From positions 1 to 41,000 of the IMG/VR virus record IMGVR_UViG_3300009418_000034: DNA of 41,000 nucleotides; one strand, 5' to 3'. How positions within the stretch are numbered: the first letter of the stretch is position 1; each line of letters opens with the position of its first letter. Shown piece by piece: positions 28,659 to 37,205 of the stretch. The position numbers and the translations under genes were made by a program. Below the pieces are notes generated by a model. It had not been told where the DNA came from, made no database searches, and saw only the letters and a list, made by a program, of their open reading frames with translations. Source of the stretch: a virus.

Positions 28659-28934
28659 ATGAGAGCATCACAAGCATTAGATTTTATCTTACGAGAAGAG
28701 CTACCAGACAGGTCACAATGGGATAGAGTATACTCCCACATCAGTGACTTCTATGCGCTCACGGCACGGCGGCGTGAGATACAAGATGAGATGATTGCAT
28801 ACGGAGACTACGAGAGTGGGACGTTAGAACCATGCAGGATGTGCCATAAAGAAATAGACACCAGTCATCATTCCGGTGAGCGCATGCGTTGCCAGCACTG
28901 CGGTCACGTTTTACACGTTAGACACCACTCGTGA
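28659..28934 (+). CDS. zinc-finger protein of unknown function
   Basis: This 91-residue protein (MRASQALDFILREELPDRSQ) ends in EPCRMCHKEIDTSHHSGE and MRCQHCGHVLHVRHHS, a CxxC...CxxC zinc-binding end with adjacent histidines. The N-terminal half is helical. No Shine-Dalgarno is visible before ATG 28659 (see 28572-28657). The end overlaps the next gene as GTGA. Confidence 0.55.
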   Translation: MRASQALDFILREELPDRSQWDRVYSHISDFYALTARRREIQDEMIAYGDYESGTLEPCRMCHKEIDTSHHSGERMRCQHCGHVLHVRHHS

Positions 28935-29218
28935 ATCAACTCCCCCTGTTCACGAGGCCAATAGCAGAAGAGATCACCATACACCTACAACAAAATTACA
29001 TATCACTAATGTCCCTCTGGACAAAGGACTTTCGGGAAGGGACCACGCCTCCCTTTAAGTTCTTCCAGAAATTGGCAAACACATACGGCTACGAGATACC
29101 ACTGCGCGTAGCCGAAAATATATACTGGCATAAGCCTGAGATTAACTCCTCTTTCGAGGCGTTCCTTACAGGTGCATGCAAACGGGAGAGCGAAAATGGC
29201 GAGGAGAGCACCGAGTAA
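28931..29218 (+). CDS. small hypothetical protein upstream of DnaB
   Basis: This 95-residue protein starts at GTG 28931, overlapping the previous stop. It is mostly helical (LPLFTRPIAEEITIHLQQNY, then FFQKLANTYGYEIPL and EAFLTGACKRESENG). It ends inside the first codons of the DnaB gene. A helicase loader is possible from position only; no AAA+ motif is present. Confidence 0.5.
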   Translation: MNQLPLFTRPIAEEITIHLQQNYISLMSLWTKDFREGTTPPFKFFQKLANTYGYEIPLRVAENIYWHKPEINSSFEAFLTGACKRESENGEESTE

Positions 29219-30527
29219 TGGATCACCCAGTGACATAGTATCACTGGAAAAAGGGCTATTGGGAGCCGCGTTTGCACAAACCGGGAGACTTGATGAATGG
29301 CAAGCTCAGGTAACCGAGCGTGACTTCTATGACTCGCGGCACGCTGCTATCTGGTCCGCCATGCGGGAGATGAAGCGACCTTTCGATCAGCCTTTGTTCG
29401 TAGATTATATAATCGCGGAAGGCAAGGCTGAGGAAACAGGAGGCATCTTATACTTGGCTGAGATCGCCAGTAACTATGCACCCCCTGCGGCTGTCCCCCA
29501 ATATATAGATCGCATCCTTGAAGAATCTGATCGACGTTCGCTAAGGGACATGGGCGCAGACCTCGTCAAGAAGTGCGATGATGCCACTGCTTCAGCGACA
29601 GACCTCAACGAACACCTCACATCCAGCTTACAAGAACTCGCACGACAGCGTCAACCGGATGGGTTCACCTCGATTGCGTCCATTACTGACGATTTTCGCA
29701 AGGAGTTAAGCACCGCACAATCACTTACTCGTCCTTACGCAGGTCTTGATACAGGGTTTGACGCTCTCAATGCCACCTTAAATGGTCTTTGTGGCTCCGA
29801 ACTAACTGTATTAGGAGCACGGCCAAGCATCGGCAAGACCACACTGGCCCTCCAGATAGCCAAGACGTGCGTTGATTATGAGAAGCAACCGTGTGCATTC
29901 TTCTCGTTGGAAATGAGCGCACAACAATTGCTCCAGAGATTGGTGTGTATACAGGCAGGGATTAGCGTCACTCGTCTGCGTCGAGGCATGCTGACAGTGG
30001 ACGAACTTGCCTTGGTAGACGGTGCCCTTGCCACAGTAGAAGATTGGCCATTCTATATTGACGATTCATCTGGGCTAACTATCCCCCAGATGAGAGCGCG
30101 GATGATGAAGATGGAACGAGCACACGGCATCAAGCTGTGGATCGTAGACTACCTGCAATTGATGAATGGCGCAGGTGTCAATGAGAATGAACAGGTTAAC
30201 AGCATAAGCAAAGGTCTTAAGGGGTTTACAAAACTCTTCGACCAGCCGTTGATTGTACTGTCACAACTTAACCGCACCGTTGAGAGCCGCAATGACAAGA
30301 AGCCTCAGCTGGCTGACTGCCGTGGATCGGGAGGCATTGAACAGGATGCTGACTCTGTTATGCTCCTATACAGACCCGGGTTTTATACTCATCTAAAGAA
30401 AAACTGGAAGGGGCAAAACGATATTGAAACTCACGTAGAACTGATCGTAGAGAAATGCAGGTTCGGTCCGACTAACGACGTGCCATTACGCTGGGTCCCC
30501 GAACGAGCTGAATTTGCTAACAGGTAG
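29196..30527 (+). CDS. dnaB: replicative DNA helicase DnaB
   Basis: About 443 residues from ATG 29196, chosen because GGGAGAG precedes it; an in-frame ATG 24 nt earlier overlaps the previous gene. The N-terminal domain (DIVSLEKGLLGAAFAQTGRL) is that of DnaB. The C-terminal RecA-like domain has Walker A GARPSIGKT at about 207-215, FFSLEMSAQQLLQRL, Walker B IVDYLQL at about 316-322, SQLNRTVESR and GSGGIEQDADSV. The arginine finger lies in the last part. It unwinds DNA at the fork. No primase or polymerase is visible in the window, so host enzymes probably complete the replisome. Confidence 0.92.
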   Translation: MARRAPSNGSPSDIVSLEKGLLGAAFAQTGRLDEWQAQVTERDFYDSRHAAIWSAMREMKRPFDQPLFVDYIIAEGKAEETGGILYLAEIASNYAPPAAVPQYIDRILEESDRRSLRDMGADLVKKCDDATASATDLNEHLTSSLQELARQRQPDGFTSIASITDDFRKELSTAQSLTRPYAGLDTGFDALNATLNGLCGSELTVLGARPSIGKTTLALQIAKTCVDYEKQPCAFFSLEMSAQQLLQRLVCIQAGISVTRLRRGMLTVDELALVDGALATVEDWPFYIDDSSGLTIPQMRARMMKMERAHGIKLWIVDYLQLMNGAGVNENEQVNSISKGLKGFTKLFDQPLIVLSQLNRTVESRNDKKPQLADCRGSGGIEQDADSVMLLYRPGFYTHLKKNWKGQNDIETHVELIVEKCRFGPTNDVPLRWVPERAEFANR

Positions 30528-30529
30528 AA

Positions 30530-30654
30530 GAGGGGCGTCAGGGACGGAAATACCGTCATACCCTGTTAACTGACCACAACGGGAGATTGTGGTATGCTGA
30601 GTGTCACGGGGAGGCATTCGGCTTGTGGGAGCAGGACTGATGCCCCTCCTTTTT
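30530..30654 (+). ncRNA. ~125 nt structured RNA with terminator-like end
   Basis: GAGGGGCGTCAG (30530-30541) pairs with CTGATGCCCCTC (30637-30648) in a 12-bp outer stem. Inside it are three hairpins: GACGG-aaata-CCGTC (30543-30557), ACCACAA-cgggaga-TTGTGGT (30573-30593) and GCTGAGTG/CATTCGGC with two G-U pairs (30596-30622). A T-run (30650-30654) follows the outer stem. The result is a four-way-junction-like fold. G-U pairs favour the + strand. It lies between the DnaB stop (30527) and the resolvase ribosome binding site. It could be an independent RNA, an attenuator or a protein-binding site. Confidence 0.65.
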
Positions 30655-30667
30655 ATAAGGAGATACA

Positions 30668-31003
30668 ATGGCTGGAGGTAGATCATCAAAAACAAAAGGC
30701 ACACGAGTCGAGCGAGAGTTAGTAAAGAAGCTGGAGAAGGATGGCATCCCTGCATGGCGAGTGCCAATGAGCGGAGCCATTGGAGGTAGCCTGAACTCTG
30801 ATATTAAAATTGGTCCCGATAGAGAATGGGACTGTGAAGTTAAAGCGCGAAAAGGTGGTGGTGGGTTTGTGCAGATTGAGAAGTGGTTAAGCGGCAACCA
30901 ATGCCTGTTCCTCAAACGAGACTTTCAAGACCCCCTTGTAGTAATGGAGTGGGACGTGTTCGTTGATCTCTTTAAGAGTCACCTTGAGTGTAAAAAAAGG
31001 TGA
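30668..31003 (+). CDS. Holliday-junction resolvase (Hjc-like, PD-(D/E)XK)
   Basis: This 111-residue protein starts at ATG 30668 with AAGGAG upstream. The layout is that of the small archaeal-type resolvases: RVERELVKKLEKDGIPAWRV, MSGAIGGSLNSDIKIG, CEVKARKGG and FVQIEKWLSGNQCLFLKRD. Catalytic residues of the PD-(D/E)XK site are Glu15 or Glu17, Asp45, Glu57 and Lys59. It resolves branched DNA before packaging. The stop codon lies in the 5' arm of the terminator stem that follows. Confidence 0.85.
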   Translation: MAGGRSSKTKGTRVERELVKKLEKDGIPAWRVPMSGAIGGSLNSDIKIGPDREWDCEVKARKGGGGFVQIEKWLSGNQCLFLKRDFQDPLVVMEWDVFVDLFKSHLECKKR

Positions 31004-31044
31004 TTTATTAGGCGCGAACTTTTCTCGCGCACCATATCACCTTT
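30992..31044 (-). terminator. leftward rho-independent terminator
   Basis: AAAGGTGAT (30996-31004) pairs with ATCACCTTT (31036-31044), enclosing GCGCGA/TCGCGC (31012-31017/31025-31030). Read on the minus strand, the stem is followed by a run of seven T (30998 to 30992). It would terminate the leftward transcript of the giant gene at 31111. On the + strand there is no U-run after the stem. Confidence 0.75.
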
Positions 31045-31090
31045 GGCCATAAGTCCCCGTAAGTTAACTTAGGGTGACCCATAGCAGGAA

Positions 31091-31108
31091 TATCAAATAT
31101 TTTTGATA
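31091..31108. other. AT-rich hairpin after the giant leftward gene
   Basis: TATCAAA (31091-31097) and TTTGATA (31102-31108) form a perfect 7-bp inverted repeat with a 4-nt loop, two bases after the stop of the leftward gene. It may protect the transcript end or add to the nearby terminator. Confidence 0.45.
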
Positions 31109-31110
31109 AC

Positions 31111-34100
31111 CTACCCCCCGACTAATCGTTGCTGTACCTCACTGACCCCCCCACGTTGCCTTCTTCGACGCCCTCGTCTCTGTCTTCGGCGTCGTCGAGT
31201 AGGCTTAATATCACCCTCGGCCTCCAGCTTCTTGACCAAACCCCTAAGGGCTTCCCTTGCGGCATAGGTGTTAGACATCAACACGCGCTGTGGGTCAGCG
31301 TTCATCAGCTTAAGACCGGCTATCTCCGACAGCATCTGCGTGGACAGCTCGTCTCGTTTCCCTGCCTTGATCATCCTCTGAATCTTACCAAGGGTTGGGA
31401 CCATGGTCATCAAGACATTCTCGTCTTTCTTCCGTAAGCCCGGTACAACCTCGCTCTCCTCACCTGCGTATCTCTCAATAGGACGATCCATGAAGGTCGA
31501 ATAGCCGCGCTCAGGCATCCACTCTCCAAGGATTTTCGCAAACGGTGTCATCGAACTGACGATATCGTCAAAGTTCATCCTGTTGAGATCTTGGAATGGC
31601 AAGTTCGGATTCAAATACACAGGCTTGCTATTCATAATTATTGGCAACCTGACCGCATGCAATTCTTTAAAGTAGTCGGGAGTCGGGGTGTCTCTCCACT
31701 CCGAGGTTATGCCTTCAATGTTCTGGATTAGCTTGGGGATCTTGGCATACCGAGCAGGATCTTCCAACATAGCCGTGATCTGAAGAGGCGTGTTAAAACG
31801 CATCCAGCTGTAGAAGGGGATCACCGTTCTCATAACATTACGCTCGAAATCGGTTAGCCCATGCTCGTAGTCGAATAAGTATTTATTAACCGACGCGGTT
31901 GCAACGTCCTCGTCGCCCGTCTTTAAAAGCTTATCTATGAAGTGCGCTCCTCGCGCATTGTTTTCAAACAGTCTCCCAAATGCACGGTTGTATCTTAGTA
32001 ATGGAGATTGCTGGCCAAAGTACCTCGACAGGAATCCACCTACGTCCTGTATCCTGTCTGCAATATCAGCCGGTTCTCCTGTAAGCTCTTGCGCCCTCTT
32101 AGCCGCTCCGGCTGCTTCAGATCCTAAGGCACCAGTTGGTTGTGGCTCAAGCGTTCCCTTGCCAAGGAGGCGATCAAAGACACCTCGGATGTCATCGTTC
32201 ATTCTGACAGGCACCTTCCCTGTCGAAGGATTGAACATTTGATAGAGGTTGGTCATCCAGTCTTTGACCTTTGCAAAGACTCCCCTTAAGCCTTCTATGG
32301 GTGCCCTGCCTTCGAGTAGATACTGCTCGAATGCCTTAGCAAACCTTTCTTCTTGGCGCACACCCCACTTTCCATCCTTGATATTAGCCCACTTCTCCAC
32401 AACGCCCATGTCGTCAGCATTAATTAGCCGCCGTCGAAAAATATGCGCTGACTCATGGACAATAGTACTGAAGTCACCTGCCTCAAAAATGTTAATGATG
32501 TCTTTTGCTTCATCGTTAAACTCTACGGCACCCTTAGTAACCACACCGTGCTTTTGTAGGAGTGTGCCCGGCGGAGCAACGGGGTCTACCAATCCTTTCT
32601 GGAGGGCAGCACTTACTCCTTGGGAAAGTTCGTCTGCGTAGATTTGCCGTCCTGTGCTTCCTCCGAAGTGACTGCGGAGCGTTTCGACATATTCTTTGTG
32701 AAGTGTATCGTAGATCCCTCGCGCCATATCGGGTGTTCCGGTTGATCCACGAGCGACACCACCCCGTATTCCTCCAATAAATCCTGCATAGTCTTCTTTT
32801 TCAAAATAGGCTCCTACGTGAGTGAAATGTTCTGTGACGTGCCCTTCTTTTTTCAACAGCTTAACCACAGGTTCAAAATAAACTGCATCATCTACGTCCG
32901 AATAGTTCAATATCCTTGCCGCACCCAATCCCGGCTCCGCAGAGAATTGAATTCCATACGGGTCCTTATCGGGATTTAGCTTCGCTCCTAAATCAGCAAG
33001 CTCCTGCTCAGTAAACAACCCTCCGTCCGACCTCCTAAATCGGATAGCCTGTGCTGAACTCACTTCTTCCCCAGCCTGTTCCAACATCCGCGCTGCTTCA
33101 TTTGCGGTAAATCTCTGAGGGCGATACCAGACTACTGCGTCTTGCTTTAATCCATCAGCTACCAAGGCAGCAACCCCACTGGCCGTAGCATCATCACGGG
33201 CCTGTACCGTTATCGCATAGTCTGGCTCCAAGCCGTTCCACGTTCCTACGGCATCACGATTAATGTGATGCTTGAACCCAAGCAACGGTTCAAGTTCTTC
33301 CAAGGCTTTTATCTTAGTCCCATCATGGTTCGTAACCTTGTTGAAAAAATCATTATGGAACTGCTTGAGCTTACTCCACGGAGCATCCTCTACTTCGGAT
33401 AAGGAGAATCCGCCGTGACGAACTATCGCTTCATCCTGTAAGGTTACTAAGCCTGCCTTACTCGAAGTAAAAATAACCCGCTCACCTCTTTTTTGAGCTG
33501 CCTCCGCACTAAGGGGTATGATTTCATCTACCTTCCGCGCCTGTTTGGAGTAGGCAACATCCATTTCTTCAAATCCCGGAAGACCTCTGTATAGACCTCC
33601 AGTGCTATCACCCAACTGTTCCTGCACTGCTCGCAATTTCATCAGTTCAGCCTTGGCATAGGTAGCCGCTGACGCATAACTACCGGCTTCCCCAACCTGC
33701 TCTCTCCACGCCTTCTCGCCACCCACCATACTATAGGCCCGATCTTTGGCTGGGCTGAGGTATTTTTTAGCATACCACCACAATGCCGCTTGAACTTCAT
33801 CGGGAGAAATAAGGCTGTTATGTTCTTTTGACAGTTGGGCTAACTGATACTGAACCCAGCGATATGTGTCCTGTCCCGGCTTACTGCCGACATCGAACAT
33901 GAATTCCCCACGACTCTCATTGAAAATTCCGAACAGTCTTGCTATGTGCCTGTCGTTAACCGTAAACGGAAAGAACCCTGCACCCTTAGCTTGCTGGTAG
34001 TTATTCAAAACAAAGCTTATGGTTTTCATGTCGCCGTCAAAGTGGGCATTCTTATAGAGTTCTATGATCTTCTTCTCCATATCTTTCGTGATGCCCAAGG

Positions 34101-37100
34101 CGCGATCTGTCGTTGTGCCGTCCAGTAAATTGTTTCCTTTTCTCGCGTCTAAAATTTCCCTGTCAAGGGTAAGAGGTCTGCCCCCTTCTATCTCCACTAC
34201 TTCACCCTTCTGAAGACCGGGCAGACCTTCGGCCCTCCTTGCTTCGTTGTACTTCTCAACATCGGTATAACGAGAAAGCCTCGTCTGAAATTCCTTTACA
34301 TTGAACTCGCCAAACTCTTGGTACATCTCACGCGCTATTCGCATGATACCAATGGTATGTAGAAAGTTTGACTCAAGGTCACTTCTGGCAGAAGTAATTG
34401 AGTAGACCCCCGAAAATTCTGCCATGTTCTTTTCGCCAACAGCCTCGCTTACATTCTTCCCAAAGTTCTTATACCACTGATACTCATTCCCACCATGCTT
34501 TAGGGCATAGCTTAGAATCTCCCGTAGGTCTCGGAAGTCCCACGACCACGGCTCGTGTCTGATTCCAGTCTCGCTGTAGGCACCTTCAATAGCTTCGCCA
34601 AGCTCTTCCTTAGCCTCTCGGGATTTCGTCCGACGCAAATCAAAGGTTCTGCGTGGAGCACCCAAAGCTTTACGCAGCATATCAGCAGTGGGAGATGGAT
34701 TATTCTGGAAGATTTCATATAGCCCATCTTCCACGCTGCCATGTGGCAGATCGGGCGCATCAAGGGGAGCTGTCCTGAAAACTTCAGGCGGCTCCTTACC
34801 TACCTTTGAGTATAAAGTGTACCCACTTGGATGGAAGTCGTCGGCGTTGCTATACCGGACCTCAGGACCATACTGCCTCCAGAAATCATCAACAGACTTC
34901 TCATTCTGGATTGCCCACGTTTTAGCTGCAACGTCCCATATCCTTGTTGTTGCTTCGGCTTGGTCTTCATCAATGCCTGTTGCCAGTAGCTTTCTCTTAA
35001 AGGCTTCGGTTCCCTTGGCCACATGATCAAAGCTGGCTTTCTTAATCCCACGCTCCATGCTCGTAAGCATGTGGGTTTCAATGTCTGTAACCAGATCCTT
35101 GGTGAATGCCCCTGAGTTAAATATCCCCTTGCCGTTGATGGTTGCACTAAGATCGTTGCCTGTCCAGTTTTTACCTGCGACAGTAATCCAAGTGTCATCC
35201 ATCCCCAAGCGACCACCCAATAGAGTTTCCACTCCCTCCCTGACAACAAGAGGAAGGTTCGCCGTGCCCTTTGCCTGTAAGGCCATAGACATAGCATACC
35301 GTCTGGGGTTGGTAACTCCAGCCAGCCAGTTCTGAAAGACGTTACTGTACTGATTTCGCAGGTGGTACCCGGGGCTAAGAAGAGCATACCCCTTCCATAT
35401 ACCCTGTACCGCCGCAAAGCCCTTGAAGAAGCCCTGCATCATATCGTCTTCGTCTTTCATAAACCTGTTCATCTTGACAAGATCTTCATAAATAGGCTTG
35501 GGCATTATAACTGCCCCGGGATTATCAGCAAGTAAATCAGCCCAGATCCCATTCTCTCCTATTTCATCAAGCTCTTTCTTCTGATACTGCTTAAGCGTCC
35601 GAGGGTGCATTATGGCATACCCCCTGCGCTCCAATTCGGCAACCTTCCCTGCGTCCTTGAACAGCGCACCGCCCTCTGCCTTGTCAAACTTCCTGACTAT
35701 AGTGGGGTCATCCAAAGTGGACTTAACAAATCCACGAGTAGCAACAGCACGAACAGATTCCATCCCACGCTTTGTTGTGGCTTTTACTACATCCAGTTCG
35801 ACGGGATGACCTGCCACAACGCGCTCAATAATATTATTGTACACCTTAGAACGAGCGAAGGTCGGCACATCTGTGCCAAGCAAGCCTGTGTTTTCCGCAA
35901 ACTTATTGGCGGCATCGGGGTCTATTCTTCTTATATCATCGAGATTCATGTAATCGTCTGAATTCTTCCCTGATATAAACTCCTTCCATGCTCGAACAGA
36001 CCCTTTGGTAAGAGGGTCACGCGCCGGTGCATACTTATCCCATTCACGTACCACGCTCTGCGAAAGAGCCCCTGCCCCTACTTCATCGTCCGCAAATTTT
36101 GCCCATGCATCACGAAATTCATCAGCCTTTTCTATGACTTCGTCGTACCGATCACTGACACCCTTTTCCATCAAGTGACTCTTAATGATCGCCTTGAACT
36201 TTTCATCGCCTTGATCAAGGAAGAGTGTGAACATTATTCGCTGGTCAGTAGTCATGTTGGCGGCAAGGCTCGCCGCAACTTCTTGGACCTGCACGTAACC
36301 TTGATCGACCTCAGCAAAGAATCCTGCTTTTTTGTTAAGATAGGACTGAACTATTTCCGGGCCTTCTTTGCCAAGTAACTCTTGGGCTTCTTTCCCTGCC
36401 CTTACCCCATACTGCTTAACTAAAAAATGGGGAATAAACTTTTCACCAAATCCTTGTGAAAGAGGCACTCCTCTACGTGCAAGGGAGTCTATTAATGCAG
36501 GAGCCCCCCCTGCCTTTCGGGCGGCGTTGAGAAGCTTGACGGTTCCAAATCCGGTGTATGTCGTAGGATCAAGCATAACGTCCATAAGAAAACCGAGTCC
36601 TGCCGCTGTGTATCGCCCTGTGGTACTCCCCCCAAACACCTCTGTCTGCTTTAAGACATCTGACCATCCCGGCCTTCTCGCTCCCTCCAGTTCAATCCCC
36701 GGAAGAGCATTAATAAATTCAGTGCCCCCCTGCTCAATGGCCTTACCCCAATCTTCTGTCTTTATGTATTCATCAACAATGCCTACAGTGGTAAACTGTC
36801 CGATCTGTAGCACGTCCGAAATACCTTGGAAGGCAGTTTGGAACACCGAAGGCTTGGTTTCTCCCACGGCCTGTGCTGCCTCAGCAAGTCTTCCCTCTTG
36901 CGTAAGCTTATGAAGAAGGCGATCTGTTTCAGTCTGCGCCCCCTTAAAAGCTCTTCTTTGACTCGGAGAAATATCTGATTGCGTGAACCCGGGATTGGGC
37001 TGACTGATGAGTTCGCTGGTAGGGAAAAACGGCATAGCAGCGGCAGGGTCCTCAAAGTCCTCACCCCAAGAAGATTTTAACCCGGGCAATTGACCCGCAG

Positions 37101-37197
37101 GCTTAAAGCCCGGCAGGGGCTCCATACCCATTGAACCAGCAAGCTCGTTTAAATATTCAAGCTCTGTACTTGTAAAATCCCTACCTGTTAATGGCAT
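31111..37197 (-). CDS. giant internal-virion or polyvalent-type protein
   Basis: This 2,028-residue protein is large enough to be a polyvalent protein ejected with DNA. Several regions are distinct. An N-terminal segment ends with hydrophobic GLGFLMDVMLDP. Around residue 610 lies FKGFAAVQGIWKGYALLSPG. A middle region has FSGVYSITSARSDLESNFLH and FTVNDRHIARLFG. Near residue 1580 FSTIVHESAHIFRRR has a zinc-protease-like HExxH. Later comes FERNVMRTVIPFYSWMRF. The C-terminus is a dense Arg tract (TRRRRRQRRGRRRRQRGG). Such proteins are known as large polyvalent phage proteins, ejected to protect phage DNA. It is followed by a terminator and a hairpin. The exact role is not shown. Confidence 0.65.
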   Translation of the reverse strand: MPLTGRDFTSTELEYLNELAGSMGMEPLPGFKPAGQLPGLKSSWGEDFEDPAAAMPFFPTSELISQPNPGFTQSDISPSQRRAFKGAQTETDRLLHKLTQEGRLAEAAQAVGETKPSVFQTAFQGISDVLQIGQFTTVGIVDEYIKTEDWGKAIEQGGTEFINALPGIELEGARRPGWSDVLKQTEVFGGSTTGRYTAAGLGFLMDVMLDPTTYTGFGTVKLLNAARKAGGAPALIDSLARRGVPLSQGFGEKFIPHFLVKQYGVRAGKEAQELLGKEGPEIVQSYLNKKAGFFAEVDQGYVQVQEVAASLAANMTTDQRIMFTLFLDQGDEKFKAIIKSHLMEKGVSDRYDEVIEKADEFRDAWAKFADDEVGAGALSQSVVREWDKYAPARDPLTKGSVRAWKEFISGKNSDDYMNLDDIRRIDPDAANKFAENTGLLGTDVPTFARSKVYNNIIERVVAGHPVELDVVKATTKRGMESVRAVATRGFVKSTLDDPTIVRKFDKAEGGALFKDAGKVAELERRGYAIMHPRTLKQYQKKELDEIGENGIWADLLADNPGAVIMPKPIYEDLVKMNRFMKDEDDMMQGFFKGFAAVQGIWKGYALLSPGYHLRNQYSNVFQNWLAGVTNPRRYAMSMALQAKGTANLPLVVREGVETLLGGRLGMDDTWITVAGKNWTGNDLSATINGKGIFNSGAFTKDLVTDIETHMLTSMERGIKKASFDHVAKGTEAFKRKLLATGIDEDQAEATTRIWDVAAKTWAIQNEKSVDDFWRQYGPEVRYSNADDFHPSGYTLYSKVGKEPPEVFRTAPLDAPDLPHGSVEDGLYEIFQNNPSPTADMLRKALGAPRRTFDLRRTKSREAKEELGEAIEGAYSETGIRHEPWSWDFRDLREILSYALKHGGNEYQWYKNFGKNVSEAVGEKNMAEFSGVYSITSARSDLESNFLHTIGIMRIAREMYQEFGEFNVKEFQTRLSRYTDVEKYNEARRAEGLPGLQKGEVVEIEGGRPLTLDREILDARKGNNLLDGTTTDRALGITKDMEKKIIELYKNAHFDGDMKTISFVLNNYQQAKGAGFFPFTVNDRHIARLFGIFNESRGEFMFDVGSKPGQDTYRWVQYQLAQLSKEHNSLISPDEVQAALWWYAKKYLSPAKDRAYSMVGGEKAWREQVGEAGSYASAATYAKAELMKLRAVQEQLGDSTGGLYRGLPGFEEMDVAYSKQARKVDEIIPLSAEAAQKRGERVIFTSSKAGLVTLQDEAIVRHGGFSLSEVEDAPWSKLKQFHNDFFNKVTNHDGTKIKALEELEPLLGFKHHINRDAVGTWNGLEPDYAITVQARDDATASGVAALVADGLKQDAVVWYRPQRFTANEAARMLEQAGEEVSSAQAIRFRRSDGGLFTEQELADLGAKLNPDKDPYGIQFSAEPGLGAARILNYSDVDDAVYFEPVVKLLKKEGHVTEHFTHVGAYFEKEDYAGFIGGIRGGVARGSTGTPDMARGIYDTLHKEYVETLRSHFGGSTGRQIYADELSQGVSAALQKGLVDPVAPPGTLLQKHGVVTKGAVEFNDEAKDIINIFEAGDFSTIVHESAHIFRRRLINADDMGVVEKWANIKDGKWGVRQEERFAKAFEQYLLEGRAPIEGLRGVFAKVKDWMTNLYQMFNPSTGKVPVRMNDDIRGVFDRLLGKGTLEPQPTGALGSEAAGAAKRAQELTGEPADIADRIQDVGGFLSRYFGQQSPLLRYNRAFGRLFENNARGAHFIDKLLKTGDEDVATASVNKYLFDYEHGLTDFERNVMRTVIPFYSWMRFNTPLQITAMLEDPARYAKIPKLIQNIEGITSEWRDTPTPDYFKELHAVRLPIIMNSKPVYLNPNLPFQDLNRMNFDDIVSSMTPFAKILGEWMPERGYSTFMDRPIERYAGEESEVVPGLRKKDENVLMTMVPTLGKIQRMIKAGKRDELSTQMLSEIAGLKLMNADPQRVLMSNTYAAREALRGLVKKLEAEGDIKPTRRRRRQRRGRRRRQRGGVSEVQQRLVGG

Positions 37198-37205
37198 GGT
37201 CTACC

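Noticed and set aside
30530-30654. tRNA or tmRNA gene
   Set aside because: The fold is cloverleaf-like, but the 12-bp acceptor-like stem, wrong loop sizes and missing TTCRA loop and CCA-type end rule out a tRNA.
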